DNA of 64,000 bases, taken from contig JAFEDI010000068.1 in NCBI GenBank assembly GCA_018241725.1, forward strand, positions 1-64,000, given 5' to 3'. The notes under the pieces are model-generated. The model ran no database searches and had not been told where the DNA came from. It saw only the letters and a list, made by a program, of their open reading frames with translations. This document shows positions 18,389 through 29,499 of the stretch, in pieces. Both the position numbers and the translations under genes were made by a program. The DNA is from Pseudomonadota bacterium (GTDB taxonomy: Bacteria; Pseudomonadota; Gammaproteobacteria; Burkholderiales; Rhodocyclaceae). Position 1 is the stretch's first letter. Each line of letters begins with the position of its first letter.

Positions 18389-20305
18389 TCAGGCCGTGCC
18401 AGCAAACGAGGAAACCTCGTACTGCCAACGCTCAACAACCGAATCTAGGGTCAGTTGACCGAGGTCTTGATTTCCTCGGGCGCGCACGGCCACTACATTA
18501 GCTGCCTTTTCCTTATCGCCCACGACAAGGATGTACGGCAACTTACGCACGCTATGTTCGCGTATTTTATAAGTAATCTTCTCGTTGCGCAAATCAGCTT
18601 CGACGCGGAAGCCGCGAGCACGCAGGGAATTGACTACGTCCGTGACGTAATCCACCTGGGATTCGGAGATATTCAGCACGACCGCCTGCACCGGCGCCAG
18701 CCACATGGGCAAGGCTCCCGCGTAGTTCTCGATCAGGATACCGATGAAGCGTTCCAGCGACCCCAGGATGGCCCGGTGCAGCATCACCGGCGTATGGCGG
18801 CCGTTATCCTCACCCACGTACTCAGCCCCCAGGCGGGTCGGCATGGAAAAGTCCACCTGGACCGTGCCACACTGCCAGGAACGACCAATCGCGTCCTTGA
18901 TATGGAACTCGATCTTCGGACCATAGAAGGCACCCTCGCCCGGCAACTCCTCCCACTCCAGGCCACTGGCACGCAACGCGGAACGCAGGCCGCTCTCGGC
19001 CTTGTCCCACACCTCATCCGAACCTACCCGGCTATCCGGACGCAGGGCGAGCTTGACGGCCACATCCTTGAAGCCGAAATCCGCATACACCTTGCGAACC
19101 AAGGCATTGAAGGCGGTGACTTCGGCCTCGATCTGATCTTCGGTACAGAAGATATGCCCATCATCCTGGGTGAAGCCGCGCACCCGCATGATGCCGTGCA
19201 GCGCACCGGAAGGTTCATTGCGATGACAGGCCCCGAACTCGCCGTAGCGGAGCGGCAACTCGCGATAGGAGCGCAGATCGGAATTGAAGATCTGGATGTG
19301 CCCCGGGCAGTTCATCGGTTTCACCGCGTAATCTCGACTTTCCGATTCGGTGGTGAACATATTGGCCTTGTAGTGCTCCCAGTGACCAGACTTCTCCCAC
19401 AGCGAACGATCCAGGATCTGCGGACAGCGCACCTCTTGATAGCCATTGTTGCGATAGACAGCACGCATGTACTGCTCGACCGCCTGCCAGACCGTCCAAC
19501 CATTGGGATGCCAGAACACCAGACCCGGCGCCTCTTCCTGCAGATGAAAGAGATCGAGCTGCTTGCCCAGACGGCGATGATCCCGCTTCTCGGCCTCTTC
19601 CAGCATGTGCAGGTAGGCCTCCTGATCTTCCTTCTTGGCCCAGGCGGTACCGTAGATGCGCTGCAACATCTCGTTCTTGGAGTCGCCGCGCCAGTAGGCG
19701 CCAGCCACCTTCATCAGCTTGAAGACTTTCAACTTGCCGGTGGACGGCACGTGAGGACCACGACACAGGTCGGTGAAATCACCCTCCCGATACAGGGAGA
19801 CATCCTGATCCTCCGGGATCGACGCAATGATTTCAGCCTTGTAGTGCTCACCGATGGACTTGAAGTACGCGACCGCCTCATCCCGCGGCAGCACGCTGCG
19901 CTCGACGGGAATATCACGCTTGGCGAGCTCAGCCATGCGCGCCTCGATCGCCACCAGATCTTCCGGAGTGAACGGGCGCTTGTAGGAAAAATCGTAGTAG
20001 AAGCCGTTTTCGATCACAGGCCCGATGGTCACCTGCGCCTCCGGAAACAGCTCCTTGACCGCATAGGCCAGCAGATGGGCGGTCGAGTGGCGAATGACCT
20101 CCAGACCGTCAGGATCCTTGTCCGTAACGATCGACAACGCCACATCGGACTCGATCAAATAGGAAGTATCGACCAGATTGCCTTCAATCTTGCCGGCAAG
20201 AGCTGCCTTGGCAAGGCCGGTACCAATCGACGCAGCAACCTGGGCAATGGTTACAGGCTGCTCAAAACTGCGAACAGAACCGTCGGGCAAGGTGATGTTG
20301 GGCAT
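18389..20305 (-). CDS. thrS: Threonyl-tRNA synthetase
   Basis: This 638-residue enzyme begins [20 protein letters not shown] (the TGS domain, about 1-60). It has the SAD editing domain with [16 protein letters not shown], the class II catalytic core with the zinc-binding region around [10 protein letters not shown], and the C-terminal anticodon-binding domain (about 540-630). It charges tRNA-Thr and edits Ser-tRNA. It heads the thrS-infC-rpmI-rplT unit and is separated from the upstream tRNA gene by a terminator. Confidence 0.98.
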   Translation of the reverse strand: MPNITLPDGSVRSFEQPVTIAQVAASIGTGLAKAALAGKIEGNLVDTSYLIESDVALSIVTDKDPDGLEVIRHSTAHLLAYAVKELFPEAQVTIGPVIENGFYYDFSYKRPFTPEDLVAIEARMAELAKRDIPVERSVLPRDEAVAYFKSIGEHYKAEIIASIPEDQDVSLYREGDFTDLCRGPHVPSTGKLKVFKLMKVAGAYWRGDSKNEMLQRIYGTAWAKKEDQEAYLHMLEEAEKRDHRRLGKQLDLFHLQEEAPGLVFWHPNGWTVWQAVEQYMRAVYRNNGYQEVRCPQILDRSLWEKSGHWEHYKANMFTTESESRDYAVKPMNCPGHIQIFNSDLRSYRELPLRYGEFGACHRNEPSGALHGIMRVRGFTQDDGHIFCTEDQIEAEVTAFNALVRKVYADFGFKDVAVKLALRPDSRVGSDEVWDKAESGLRSALRASGLEWEELPGEGAFYGPKIEFHIKDAIGRSWQCGTVQVDFSMPTRLGAEYVGEDNGRHTPVMLHRAILGSLERFIGILIENYAGALPMWLAPVQAVVLNISESQVDYVTDVVNSLRARGFRVEADLRNEKITYKIREHSVRKLPYILVVGDKEKAANVVAVRARGNQDLGQLTLDSVVERWQYEVSSFAGTA

Positions 20306-20334
20306 GGTGGCTCGCTCAAAGGGAAAATCTGGGC

Positions 20335-20366
20335 AAAAAAAAAGTGCGGCCGAGCCGCACTTTTTT
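20335..20366. terminator. Terminator between tRNA-Val and thrS
   Basis: GTGCGGC-CGA-GCCGCAC (20344-20360) is flanked by nine A on the left and six T on the right, so it can act on both strands. For minus-strand transcription it ends the tRNA-Val transcript ahead of thrS. Confidence 0.7.
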
Positions 20367-20456
20367 CTCTACCGAAAAACGCCTCACAGGCTGACTCGAC
20401 ACTATTTAGTCAAGGGCACTGCAAGTTCGAAACATTACGTTTTCCTCTTAGGTGTT

Positions 20457-20533
20457 TGGTAGGCGCGATTGGACTCGAACCAACGACCCCCACCATGTCA
20501 AGGTGGTGCTCTAACCAGCTGAGCTACGCGCCT
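20457..20533 (-). tRNA. tRNA-Val (anticodon GAC)
   Basis: The 77-nt cloverleaf has the acceptor stem AGGCGCG/CGCGCCT, D-arm TAGCTCAGCTGGTTAGAGC, anticodon arm CCACCTTGACATGGTGG with loop TTGACAT, T-arm GTTGGTTCGAGTCCAAT, and an encoded CCA end (20457-20459). Anticodon GAC reads GUC and GUU codons. It stands alone between the exonuclease gene and thrS. Confidence 0.95.
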
Positions 20534-20580
20534 AAGAAGCCCGCATTATAGATGAATCTCAGAAGTTGTCAACACTATTT

Positions 20581-21393
20581 TCACTTGCCCGCTTCCACCT
20601 GCGGCCAGGCCGCCAGAAAGCGCTGCCAATGGGGAGCCGCCACACGGCCGAGAGACTCCCGCACGAAGGCGATCTCTACGTCGTACTGCGTCTTGTCGAG
20701 CGCACCGCGCATCAATTGGAAACGCAGGAATACCAGGTAGGTGTTGACCACATCGGTCTCGCAGTAATCGCGAATCTCGCCGATACGCCCTTCGCAGTAC
20801 CCCCTCCAGACCGCCGAACCATCCATACCAAGTTTGCCCGGGAACCCCATCAGCTTGGCCAGATCGTCCAGCGGCGCATTCGCACGCGGTTGATACAGCG
20901 CAAGCAGGTCCATCAGATCCAGGTGGCGGGTGTGGTAGCGGCTGATGTAGTTGTTCCACTTGAAGTCACGGGAGTCATGAAAGTCCCCATCTCCAAGATC
21001 CCAATATCGCGGCGCGGCGATGCCATGCAGCATGCCTCGATAATGCAGCACTGGCAGATCGAAGCCACCGCCGTTCCACGACACGATCTGCGGTGTAAAG
21101 CGCTCGATGCCGTCGAAGAAGCGCTGGATCAACTGCCCTTCTGTGCACTCCGGCTCCGACAGGGAGAAGACCCGGAACTGGCTTGCATCCCGCAACGCGC
21201 AGGAAATCGTGACGACCCGCTGCAAGTGATGGGGCAGAAAGTCCGCGCCGTTCGCCGCCCGCCGCTGCTGAAACGCGAACTCTGCCACCTCCTCGTCTGG
21301 AAGTTCAGCGGGCAGCCCATGCAGGACGCGAATCCCCTGGACATCCGGGATCGTCTCGATGTCGAAGACGAGGGTGGTAGCCAGAGCAGACAT
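20581..21393 (-). CDS. Predicted PolB-like 3'-5' exonuclease
   Basis: This 270-residue protein has intact DEDDy motifs: VFDIETIPD near residue 10, SWNGGGFDLPVLHYR near 108 and YCETDVVNTYLVFLR near 210. It matches the family of predicted exonucleases related to the proofreading domain of PolB-type polymerases (WlaX-like). Its ATG overlaps the stop codon of cysM (TGATG), so the two are transcribed together. Role in repair or RNA processing is not known. Contrast it with the decayed exonuclease at 6740. Confidence 0.85.
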   Translation of the reverse strand: MSALATTLVFDIETIPDVQGIRVLHGLPAELPDEEVAEFAFQQRRAANGADFLPHHLQRVVTISCALRDASQFRVFSLSEPECTEGQLIQRFFDGIERFTPQIVSWNGGGFDLPVLHYRGMLHGIAAPRYWDLGDGDFHDSRDFKWNNYISRYHTRHLDLMDLLALYQPRANAPLDDLAKLMGFPGKLGMDGSAVWRGYCEGRIGEIRDYCETDVVNTYLVFLRFQLMRGALDKTQYDVEIAFVRESLGRVAAPHWQRFLAAWPQVEAGK

Positions 21394-22283
21394 CAGGCAG
21401 GGAATACCCCGGTGGACAGATAACGGTCACCCCTGTCGCAGACAACCGAGACGATGACCGCATTCTCGACCTGTTCAGCCAGACGCAGCGCGACATGCAT
21501 GGCGCCACCAGAGGAAATGCCAGCGAAGATGCCCTCTTCCCGCGCCAGGCGACGGGTCATTTCTTCGGCGTCAGCCTGCGCCACGTACTCCAGGTGATCG
21601 ACCTTGCTCTTGTCGTAGATCTTCGGCAGGTAAGCCTCGGGCCACTTGCGAATCCCCGGAATCTGCGCACCTTCGGTCGGCTGGCAACCAATGATCCGGA
21701 TCGCCGGGTTCTGCGCCTTCAAGTACGCGGAGACGCCCATGATGGTACCGGTGGTGCCCATGCTGCTGATGAAGTGGGTGATCGTTCCGCCGGTCTGCTG
21801 CCAGATCTCCGGCCCGGTGCCATCAATATGCGCTTGAGGATTGTCCGGGTTGGCGAACTGATCAAGGATCACGCCGCGCCCCTCATCGCGCATTTTTTCG
21901 GCCACGTCGCGGGCGAGCTCCATGCCACCCTCCTTCGGAGTCAGTACCAGTTCGGCGCCGAAGGCCCGCATCGTCTGCCGACGCTCGATGCTCTGGTTTT
22001 CCGGCATGACCAGGATCATGCCGTAGCCACGGATCGCCGCCGCCATTGCCAGCGCGATGCCGGTGTTGCCGCTGGTTGCTTCGATCAGCGTATCGCCGGG
22101 GCGGATGTCACCGCGCAATTCAGCGTGCAGAATCATCGACATGGCCGGCCTGTCCTTCACCGAGCCCGCCGGGTTGTTACCCTCCAGCTTGGCCAGGATG
22201 ACATTGTTCTGCCCTGCGGTGATGCGCTTGAGACGGACCAGCGGGGTTTGCCCCACGTAGTCCTCGAGTGTTTTGAATTCCAT
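21393..22283 (-). CDS. cysM: Cysteine synthase B
   Basis: This 296-residue PLP enzyme makes cysteine from O-acetylserine and sulfide (or thiosulfate). The PLP lysine is Lys43 in NPAGSVKDRPA; the substrate loop EATSGNTGIALA and the phosphate-binding GTTGTIMG are present. Features such as SIERRQTMRAFGAEL and the short C-terminus fit CysM better than CysK. The start is the ATG at 22281-22283 (MEFKTLEDYVGQTPLVRL); 31 further upstream codons have no similarity. It is coupled to the downstream exonuclease gene. Confidence 0.95.
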   Translation of the reverse strand: MEFKTLEDYVGQTPLVRLKRITAGQNNVILAKLEGNNPAGSVKDRPAMSMILHAELRGDIRPGDTLIEATSGNTGIALAMAAAIRGYGMILVMPENQSIERRQTMRAFGAELVLTPKEGGMELARDVAEKMRDEGRGVILDQFANPDNPQAHIDGTGPEIWQQTGGTITHFISSMGTTGTIMGVSAYLKAQNPAIRIIGCQPTEGAQIPGIRKWPEAYLPKIYDKSKVDHLEYVAQADAEEMTRRLAREEGIFAGISSGGAMHVALRLAEQVENAVIVSVVCDRGDRYLSTGVFPA

Positions 22284-22398
22284 GATTCCGTCCAATGGGA
22301 TGCCGGATTGAAGCGATGATACAGAATGCCGCCCCAAGCCAGACAAGCAAACCCTGAGCCATCCGTTCAGCTCCACGTGCGCCTGGCTCCGCCGGATG

Positions 22399-22425
22399 AA
22401 AAAGGGGCTTCCGACGGAAGCCCCC
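22399..22425 (-). terminator. Rho-independent terminator after ugd
   Basis: GGGGCTTCC-GAC-GGAAGCCCC (22404-22424) is followed on the minus strand by TTTTT. It lies about 30 bp behind the UDP-glucose dehydrogenase stop codon. Confidence 0.85.
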
Positions 22426-22453
22426 GAAACAATTTGTCAGTTTTACGCCAGAC

Positions 22454-23776
22454 TTACGGCCGGCCGATGCTCAGGTAAGTGAGGCCAGCCTGACGCGGCA
22501 GCTTCGGGTCAAAGATGTTACGCCCATCGAAGATGATTGGCGTCTTCAGCTTCTCTTTGATGACCGCGAAGTCAGGACTGCGGAACTCCTTCCACTCCGT
22601 CACGATCAGCAGCGCATCCGCTTCGTCGAGGGCCTGCATCGGGCGCTCGGCGTAACGCAGGCGCGGCTCATCACCGAAGATCCGGCGCGTCTCGGCCATC
22701 GCCACCGGATCGTAAGCCGTCACAGTCGCACCGCGGCGGAACAATTCGGCGATGATCACCCGACTGGGCGCCTCGCGCATGTCGTCGGTATTCGGCTTGA
22801 AAGCCAGGCCCCAGATGGCGAAGTTACGGCCGGACAGATCCTCACCAAACTCAGCGACGATCTTGTTCACCAATACGAGCTTCTGCGCGTCGTTGGCGTC
22901 CTCCACTGCGTTCAACACACGCAACGCATGACCTTCATCAGCACCGGTCCGAATGAGCGCCTTGACGTCCTTCGGGAAACAGGAGCCGCCATAGCCACAG
23001 CCCGCATACAGGAAGTGATAGCCGATACGCGGATCGCTGCCGATACCCTGACGAACCAGCTCGATGTCGGCCCCGAGGGATTCAGCCAGCAAGGCCAGTT
23101 CGTTCATGAAACTGATGCGGGTGGCCAGCATCGCGTTGGCGGCGTACTTGGTCAGCTCCGCACTGCGCAGATCCATGATCAGCAGCTTCTCGTGGTTGCG
23201 CTGGAAGGGTGCATACAAGGCCTTCATCAGGAAGATCGCCTGATCATCCTCCGCACCGACTACGATGCGGTCCGGGCGCATGAAGTCTTCAACCGCGGCA
23301 CCTTCCTTGAGGAACTCCGGGTTGGACACGATGCTGTACGGAATGGCCTCACCACGCACATCGAGCTCAGCCTGCACCGCCGCCTTGACCTTGTCCGCGG
23401 TACCCACCGGCACGGTGCTCTTGTCGACGATCACCTTGTAGTCGGTCATATGCCGACCGATTGCGCGAGCCGCAGACAGAACGTACTGCAGATCAGCGGA
23501 GCCGTCCTCATCCGGCGGCGTACCGACGGCGATGAACTGGATGGTGCCAAACTGCACCGCTGCCTGGACGTCTGTCGTGAAATGCAGACGCCCCGCAGCC
23601 ACGTTACGCGCAACGACCTGATCCAGGCCTGGCTCATGAATGGGAATCCCGCCTTCCTCAAGAATCCGGATCTTCTCGGGATCCAGATCGAGGCACAGCA
23701 CGTCGTTGCCCATCTCTGCCAGACAGGCCCCCGACACCAAGCCTACGTACCCAGTACCGACCACAGTGATTTTCAT
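22454..23776 (-). CDS. ugd: UDP-glucose 6-dehydrogenase
   Basis: This 440-residue enzyme oxidises UDP-glucose to UDP-glucuronate for capsule, exopolysaccharide or lipid A modification. It has the N-terminal Rossmann motif [12 protein letters not shown] (about 5-16), the catalytic cysteine near residue 265 in [13 protein letters not shown], and the C-terminal UDP-binding domain with the conserved [17 protein letters not shown]. It lies downstream of lapB, with which it probably shares a transcript, and ends at a strong terminator. Confidence 0.95.
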   Translation of the reverse strand: MKITVVGTGYVGLVSGACLAEMGNDVLCLDLDPEKIRILEEGGIPIHEPGLDQVVARNVAAGRLHFTTDVQAAVQFGTIQFIAVGTPPDEDGSADLQYVLSAARAIGRHMTDYKVIVDKSTVPVGTADKVKAAVQAELDVRGEAIPYSIVSNPEFLKEGAAVEDFMRPDRIVVGAEDDQAIFLMKALYAPFQRNHEKLLIMDLRSAELTKYAANAMLATRISFMNELALLAESLGADIELVRQGIGSDPRIGYHFLYAGCGYGGSCFPKDVKALIRTGADEGHALRVLNAVEDANDAQKLVLVNKIVAEFGEDLSGRNFAIWGLAFKPNTDDMREAPSRVIIAELFRRGATVTAYDPVAMAETRRIFGDEPRLRYAERPMQALDEADALLIVTEWKEFRSPDFAVIKEKLKTPIIFDGRNIFDPKLPRQAGLTYLSIGRP

Positions 23777-23833
23777 ACGCTTATTTCCAATGAAGAATCC
23801 AGAAAACGTGCCAACTGCGCCCCTTCAGTGGAT

Positions 23834-25009
23834 CTATGGGGCCAGATCGAATTCCTCGGTCCGCTTTGGAGGATAGGTTTCCCAGCCACCGCAGGCGGGA
23901 CAGCGCCAGTAAAACTGCCGGGCCTTGAAGCCGCAGGCTTCGCAGCGATAACGCGCCACCCGTCGTGTATGACCATGAACCAACCCTTTAACCAGCTCAA
24001 TGTCGGTCCGCTGCGCCACCGGAGCGGTGAGAAGCGCAGCCTCCAGCAGCTTGTCGAGCCCCAACAATGTCGGGTTACGGCGCAGTTCATCGCGCACGAG
24101 GTTATATGCAGCCTGCGGGCCTTCCTGCTGTAACTCCCATTGAAACAAGGCATCCAGCAAATCAAGGGATGGATATTGATCAAGGTAGCTGCGCAGCAGC
24201 TGCATCCCCTGCTCCAGCTCACCCAGACGCCGATAGGCATCCATGATCCGCTCCGCAACCAGCGCGAGATAAACAGGATTCTGGCTCTCAACCCGCTTCC
24301 AGGCATCAAGCGCCGCCCGGTCATCCCCCTGGGCCGCGTGCAGATCGCCAAGCAACATGCTCGCACGCACCGATTTCCGGCTCATTTCAAGCGCACGCGT
24401 CAGGCTTTCTTTCGCGTCATCAAAGCGGGAATTGGCGAGATCAGCGGCGGCGAGTTCGCAATGGAAGTTCGAAACCTCCTTTTCCCACAGCACGCTCTCA
24501 TGCTCCGGCAAGGCCTTGGCCGTGTCGATCGCCTTGCGCCAGTCTTTCTCCTGCTGGTAGATGTCCAACAAGTTCTTCAGCGCAAAATCGTTCACCCGGC
24601 TGCCGCGCAGCTGCAGGAAAACAGCCTCCGCACGGTCGAGCAAGCCCGCCTTCAGAAAATCGAGACCGAGCTCGGAGAGAGCCTGGAGACGCTGATCCTC
24701 GGACAGGTCATCGCGATCGACAAGGTTCTGGTGCATTCGGATGGCCCGGTCGGTCTCTCCGCGACGGCGGAACAGACTGCCAAGCGCGAAATGCAGCTCG
24801 ACGGTCTGATTGTCGATCTTCACCGCCTCGATGAAGGCATCGATCGCCTTGTCCGGCTGCTCGTTGAGCAAAAAGTTGAGCCCGGTCAGATAGGTCCGCG
24901 GCAATACCCGCGACTCCTTGACCAGATGTTTGATGTCAATGCGGGCCGCCAGCCACCCCAGCGCAAAAAAAAGGGGGAAGGCCAGCAACCACCAAAGTTC
25001 GAATTCCAT
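23834..25009 (-). CDS. lapB: Lipopolysaccharide assembly protein B (LapB/YciM)
   Basis: This 391-residue protein has one N-terminal membrane helix (about 6-22, WWLLAFPLFFALGWLAA), a long run of TPR repeats (about 35-340) and a C-terminal rubredoxin-type metal site with two CxxC pairs (RCEACGF and RCPACGGWE). LapB works with FtsH to control LpxC levels and so LPS synthesis. It follows lapA by 5 bp, the usual pair. Confidence 0.95.
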   Translation of the reverse strand: MEFELWWLLAFPLFFALGWLAARIDIKHLVKESRVLPRTYLTGLNFLLNEQPDKAIDAFIEAVKIDNQTVELHFALGSLFRRRGETDRAIRMHQNLVDRDDLSEDQRLQALSELGLDFLKAGLLDRAEAVFLQLRGSRVNDFALKNLLDIYQQEKDWRKAIDTAKALPEHESVLWEKEVSNFHCELAAADLANSRFDDAKESLTRALEMSRKSVRASMLLGDLHAAQGDDRAALDAWKRVESQNPVYLALVAERIMDAYRRLGELEQGMQLLRSYLDQYPSLDLLDALFQWELQQEGPQAAYNLVRDELRRNPTLLGLDKLLEAALLTAPVAQRTDIELVKGLVHGHTRRVARYRCEACGFKARQFYWRCPACGGWETYPPKRTEEFDLAP

Positions 25010-25014
25010 AGGGA

Positions 25015-25323
25015 CTAGTAGCTCTCGGGAAGATCAGGGCCGCTAACCACCGGGGCGCCGCTACGCACCTCCGGCATACCACTGGCACCCACCTTGCCGC
25101 GAAGCTGACTGATCTCACGACGCTGGCGATACACGGTCGCAAACGTTGCGCTCAGGCCGATCAGCACGCCGATGACAACAAAGAGCAGGATGACCAGCAC
25201 CAAGGGCGCTTGCCACTGTCCGCCAAAGAAGAAATTCAGGACCACCACTTCGTCGTTCTTTAGTGCAAAGCCAAACAGCACCAAGAAGAGAAAGAGCCTG
25301 ATAAGCCATATGAGAGCACGCAT
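25015..25323 (-). CDS. lapA: Lipopolysaccharide assembly protein A (LapA)
   Basis: This 102-residue inner-membrane protein begins MRALIWLIRLFLFLVLFGFA and has two hydrophobic segments (about 4-20 and 40-63) joined by the conserved KNDEVVVLNFFFG stretch, as in the DUF1049 family, followed by a basic coiled region. The start is the ATG at 25321-25323; the frame is open further upstream through the terminator, which cannot be coding. It pairs with lapB. Confidence 0.92.
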   Translation of the reverse strand: MRALIWLIRLFLFLVLFGFALKNDEVVVLNFFFGGQWQAPLVLVILLFVVIGVLIGLSATFATVYRQRREISQLRGKVGASGMPEVRSGAPVVSGPDLPESY

Positions 25324-25348
25324 GGCCGAAATTATCCCCGACGCAGAC

Positions 25349-25378
25349 AAAAAAAAGAAGGCGGCTTGCGCCGCCTTC
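25349..25378 (-). terminator. Rho-independent terminator after ihfB
   Basis: GAAGGCGGC-TTGC-GCCGCCTTC (25357-25378) is followed on the minus strand by an uninterrupted T-run (A-run at 25349-25356 on the plus strand). It separates rpsA-ihfB from lapA-lapB. Confidence 0.85.
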
Positions 25379-25424
25379 CTGCTCGAGCTTCTGGCCACCG
25401 GACGAGACCGCATCGTTGACGGGA

Positions 25425-25709
25425 TCAACCCATCATGTCGACGCGCTCCCGCAACTCCTTGCCTGCCTTGAAATGCGGAACATACTTCTCCGGCACTTGT
25501 ACCTTTTCACCCGACTTGGGATTGCGCCCAACGCGCGGGGGGCGGTAATTCAAGGCAAAGCTGCCAAAGCCGCGGATCTCGATGCGATCACCCCGCGACA
25601 AGGCGTCGGTCATCGCATCGAGAATCATCTTGACCGCGAACTCGGCGTCCTTCGCAACCAGCTGGGGAAAACGCTCCGCCAGCCGGGCGATGAGCTCCGA
25701 CTTGGTCAT
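25425..25709 (-). CDS. ihfB: Integration host factor subunit beta
   Basis: This 94-residue HU/IHF protein begins [17 protein letters not shown] and carries the DNA-binding arm [20 protein letters not shown]. It forms the IHF heterodimer with the ihfA product. It follows rpsA by 11 bp, the standard order. Confidence 0.97.
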   Translation of the reverse strand: MTKSELIARLAERFPQLVAKDAEFAVKMILDAMTDALSRGDRIEIRGFGSFALNYRPPRVGRNPKSGEKVQVPEKYVPHFKAGKELRERVDMMG

Positions 25710-25720
25710 GCCCGAACCGC

Positions 25721-27427
25721 TTACTTCTGCTCGTTGAGCTTGGCCTTCAGCAGCGCACCGAGGTTGGTGGTGCCGCTGGCGGCGGACGCGCTGTCAGAAG
25801 CCAGCTTGCTCATCGCTTCGTTCTGCTCGACCTGATCCTTGGCACGGATGGACAGGTTGATGCCGCGGGTCTTGCGATCGACGTTGACGATCAGGGCCTC
25901 GACGGACTCACCGACCTTCAGCAGTTGGGACAGATCATCCACGCGGTCACGGGAGAACTCAGACGCGCGCAGGTAGCCTTCCACATCGCTGTTCAGGGCG
26001 ATCACGGCGCCACGGGCATCCACGGACTTCACGGTGCCGGTCACGAGGGTGTTCTTGTCGTGGGTGGCGATGAAGTTGGTGAACGGATCCCCATCGAGCT
26101 GCTTGATGCCGAGGGAAATACGCTCCTTCTCGACGTCGATGTTCAGCACCACGGCCTCGACTTCGTCGCCCTTCTTGTACTGACGAACAGCTTCTTCGCC
26201 GGTCAGGGACCAGGACAGGTCGGACAGGTGAACCAGACCGTCGATGCCGCCTTCCAGGCCGATGAACACACCGAAATCAGTCAGGGACTTGATCTGGCCG
26301 CGGACCTTGTCGCCCTTCTTGTGGTTGATGGCGAAATCGTCCCACGGGTTGGACATGCACTGCTTCATGCCCAGGGAGATACGGCGACGGTCTTCGTCGA
26401 TTTCCAGGATCATCACTTCGACTTCATCGCCCAGCTGGACAACCTTGGTCGGGTGAATGTTCTTGTTGGTCCAGTCCATTTCGGACACGTGCACCAGGCC
26501 TTCGATGCCCTGCTCGACTTCAACGAATGCGCCGTAGTCGGTGATGTTGGTGACCTTACCGAACAGGCGGGTGCCTTGCGGGTAACGACGGGAGATGCCG
26601 ACCCACGGATCTTCGCCGAGCTGCTTGAGACCCAGGGAGACACGGTTCTTCTCTTGGTCGAACTTGAGCACCTTGGCTTCGAGCTCGTCACCAACGGACA
26701 GGACTTCCGACGGGTGACGGACACGGCGCCAGGCCAGGTCGGTGATGTGCAGCAGGCCATCGATGCCGCCCAGATCCACGAATGCGCCGTAGTCGGTGAT
26801 GTTCTTGACGATACCCTTGACGACGGTACCTTCCTTGAGGGTCTCGAGGAGCTTCTGACGCTCTTCACCCATGGAGGCTTCAAGCACGGCGCGACGGGAA
26901 ACGACGACGTTGTTGCGCTTGCGATCCAGCTTGATGACGCGGAATTCGAATTCCTTGCCTTCGAACGGGGTGGTGTCCTTGACAGGACGCATGTCCACCA
27001 GGGAACCCGGCAGGAAGGCGCGGATGCCATTGACCATGACGGTCAGACCACCCTTGACCTTGCCAGTGATCACGCCCTTGACCAGGATGGCGTCGTTGAG
27101 CGCCTTGTCGAGGTCGTTCCAGGCGGCGATACGCTTGGCCTTGTCGCGGGACAGGCGGGTTTCACCGTAGCCGTCTTCGAGTTGCTCGATCGCGACTTGA
27201 ACGTAGTCGCCGACCTGAGCGGTCACTTCGCCGCGATCGCTGCGGAATTCGTCGATGGGGATGTAGCTCTCGGACTTGAGGCCAGCATTGACGACAACGA
27301 AGTTCTGATCGATCCGCACGACTTCAGCGGTGATCACCTCGCCGGCACGCATTTCCTGACGATTGAGGGATTCCTCAAACAGGGCGGCAAAGCTTTCCTC
27401 GAAGGAAACAGGGGTGGCAGTGGACAT
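25721..27427 (-). CDS. rpsA: 30S ribosomal protein S1
   Basis: This 568-residue protein has six S1/OB repeats; the first two bind the ribosome and the others bind mRNA. Repeats 3-6 carry the usual [13 protein letters not shown] and GLVHISE-like stretches. The start is the ATG at 27425-27427 ([20 protein letters not shown]); 17 upstream codons show no similarity. It lies between aroA-cmk and ihfB, as in many proteobacteria where cmk precedes rpsA. Confidence 0.98.
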   Translation of the reverse strand: MSTATPVSFEESFAALFEESLNRQEMRAGEVITAEVVRIDQNFVVVNAGLKSESYIPIDEFRSDRGEVTAQVGDYVQVAIEQLEDGYGETRLSRDKAKRIAAWNDLDKALNDAILVKGVITGKVKGGLTVMVNGIRAFLPGSLVDMRPVKDTTPFEGKEFEFRVIKLDRKRNNVVVSRRAVLEASMGEERQKLLETLKEGTVVKGIVKNITDYGAFVDLGGIDGLLHITDLAWRRVRHPSEVLSVGDELEAKVLKFDQEKNRVSLGLKQLGEDPWVGISRRYPQGTRLFGKVTNITDYGAFVEVEQGIEGLVHVSEMDWTNKNIHPTKVVQLGDEVEVMILEIDEDRRRISLGMKQCMSNPWDDFAINHKKGDKVRGQIKSLTDFGVFIGLEGGIDGLVHLSDLSWSLTGEEAVRQYKKGDEVEAVVLNIDVEKERISLGIKQLDGDPFTNFIATHDKNTLVTGTVKSVDARGAVIALNSDVEGYLRASEFSRDRVDDLSQLLKVGESVEALIVNVDRKTRGINLSIRAKDQVEQNEAMSKLASDSASAASGTTNLGALLKAKLNEQK

Positions 27428-27525
27428 ATTGGAAAAAAGAACCTTACAACCGTCGCGAAACGGCTCCTGGTTGAACATACCTTCCCGCCCCTCATGGTTC
27501 GGGAAGATCCTTTACAGCGAAAAAA

Positions 27526-29484
27526 TCAGTTATGAGACACGGCGCGCTCGATCACGAAATCAACAGCCTGCTGGGCAGTCATTCTGGAAGTATCGAGCAG
27601 CACCACGCCTTCGCCCCGCGTCAAAGGCGCAACGGCACGCTGGGAATCCCGCGCGTCACGTTCATGCAAGTCTTTGAGCAGATCTGTCATGTTAGCAGCC
27701 ATTCCTTTATCGATCAACTGCTTATAGCGCCGTTCCGCACGCGTCTCCGCGGAAGCGGTCAAAAAGATCTTCAGGCCCGCATCGGGGAAAACCACCGACC
27801 CCATGTCACGCCCTTCCGCCACCAGGCCAGGTGCCTTGCGGTAGGCCCGCTGGCGCCAGAACAGCGCGTCGCGCACCGCCGGCAGCACCGCCACCTTGGA
27901 CGCACCAGCCGAACATTCCTCGCTGCGGATCGCTTCGGTCACGTCATCACCACCCAACAACACGCGATCACCGTCAAAACGGGCCGGTAGCGCCGCCGCG
28001 ATACTCTCCAGGCGGGACTCGTCGTCCAACGCCACGCCCTGCCGCGCAGCGGCCAGCGCCACCAACCGGTACAGTGCCCCGCTGTCCAGATGATCGAAGC
28101 CCAGCGCCTCAGCCACCCGCGCCGCCACGGTCCCCTTGCCCGAGGCCGACGGACCATCGATGGCCACCACAGGAACCGGCGTCGCGATGCCCGCGAAGGT
28201 CGTGAAGTAAGCCGGGAAGGTCTTGTTCACGCACTTCGGCTCGTTGATGCGCACATAGGGCCCACCCAGCGTTACCAACGAGAAGCACATGGCCACACGA
28301 TGGTCGTCGTAGGTGTCGATCACCGCCGGCTTGAGCTGCGCGGGCGGAATGACCTTGATGCTTTCCGGATACTCCTCGACCGTGGCGCCGAGCTTGCGCA
28401 GTTCGGCCGCCATCGCAGCGATACGGTCGGTCTCCTTGACCCTCCAGCTGCCGATGTTGCGCAGTACGCTGGGCCCATCTGCGAACAGTGCAGCGACCGC
28501 CAGGGTCATTGCCGCATCGGGAATGTGATTCAGGTCGAGGTCAAAAGCCTTCAGGCGGCCAGATGCCGGCGCGCTCGCCTCGATCCAGTCCTCGCCCCAG
28601 ACAATTTGCGCCCCCATCGTCGCCAGCGCCTCGGCAAACTTGACGTCGCCCTGAATGCTGCGGCGCCCGGCGCCGACCACGCGGACAGGACCGGCCCCCA
28701 GCGCACCCGCAGCCAGGAAATAGCTGGCCGTCGACGCGTCCCCCTCCACCGCGATGCGGCCGGGCGACGTATAGCGCTGACCCGCCGGCACAATGAAACG
28801 GCTCCAGCCCTCGCGCTGCACGAAGACGCCGAAGCGCTCCATCAGGTTGAGGGTGATCTCCACGTAGGGACGGCTGATCAGCTCGCCCTCCACCTCGATG
28901 ACCAGCGGCTTGTCCCTTGCCACCAGCGGTGCGGCCTGCAGCAGGCCGGTCAAGAACTGGCTCGACACGTTGCCGCGCACGCTGACCCGCTCCGCAGCAA
29001 GATCCGCGGGCTTCAGCGCCAACGGCGGATAGCCCTCCTGCCCCAGCCACTCGACCTGCGCGCCCAACTGCTTGAGACCATCCACAAGGTCGCCAATCGG
29101 CCGCTCATGCATGCGCGGCACGCCGGACAGACGCACCTCGGCGGCCACATCAGCGCAGCCGGCCAGACTCGCCACGATGGCCGGCACCAGCGTCCGGATG
29201 CTCAACCCCGAGTTACCGACGAAGATGTCGGCCCGCAGGTTGCTGAAACGGCCGCCACAGCCCTGCACGCGCAGCGCCTCCCCCTCCTCCGTCACTTTGA
29301 CGCCGAGGGCAACGATTGCATTGCGCATCACCCGCGTGTCGTCGGAGTCCAGCAGGTCTTCGACCAGCGTGTCGCCCTCGGCGAGCGCCGCCAGCAGCAA
29401 CACGCGATTGGAAATACTCTTGGAGCCCGGCAGGCGCACCGTGCCCGCGGCCTTCTGCATCGGAGGCAGGTCGATGAATTCCAT
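27526..29484 (-). CDS. aroA-cmk: Fused EPSP synthase and cytidylate kinase
   Basis: One uninterrupted 652-codon frame encodes two enzymes. Residues 1 to about 430 are 3-phosphoshikimate 1-carboxyvinyltransferase, with [17 protein letters not shown] near the start and [19 protein letters not shown] later. From about 435 on is cytidylate kinase, with the P-loop [20 protein letters not shown] and [20 protein letters not shown]. The first makes EPSP in the shikimate pathway; the second phosphorylates CMP and dCMP. The gene is between tyrA and rpsA, where separate aroA and cmk genes sit in related bacteria, so the fusion came from loss of the stop codon between neighbours. Confidence 0.95.
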   Translation of the reverse strand: MEFIDLPPMQKAAGTVRLPGSKSISNRVLLLAALAEGDTLVEDLLDSDDTRVMRNAIVALGVKVTEEGEALRVQGCGGRFSNLRADIFVGNSGLSIRTLVPAIVASLAGCADVAAEVRLSGVPRMHERPIGDLVDGLKQLGAQVEWLGQEGYPPLALKPADLAAERVSVRGNVSSQFLTGLLQAAPLVARDKPLVIEVEGELISRPYVEITLNLMERFGVFVQREGWSRFIVPAGQRYTSPGRIAVEGDASTASYFLAAGALGAGPVRVVGAGRRSIQGDVKFAEALATMGAQIVWGEDWIEASAPASGRLKAFDLDLNHIPDAAMTLAVAALFADGPSVLRNIGSWRVKETDRIAAMAAELRKLGATVEEYPESIKVIPPAQLKPAVIDTYDDHRVAMCFSLVTLGGPYVRINEPKCVNKTFPAYFTTFAGIATPVPVVAIDGPSASGKGTVAARVAEALGFDHLDSGALYRLVALAAARQGVALDDESRLESIAAALPARFDGDRVLLGGDDVTEAIRSEECSAGASKVAVLPAVRDALFWRQRAYRKAPGLVAEGRDMGSVVFPDAGLKIFLTASAETRAERRYKQLIDKGMAANMTDLLKDLHERDARDSQRAVAPLTRGEGVVLLDTSRMTAQQAVDFVIERAVSHN

Positions 29485-29499
29485 GAAAACTCCTTTTGA

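Noticed and set aside
18455-20551. 698-codon plus-strand frame
   Set aside because: Antisense to thrS and runs through a terminator and the tRNA-Val gene.
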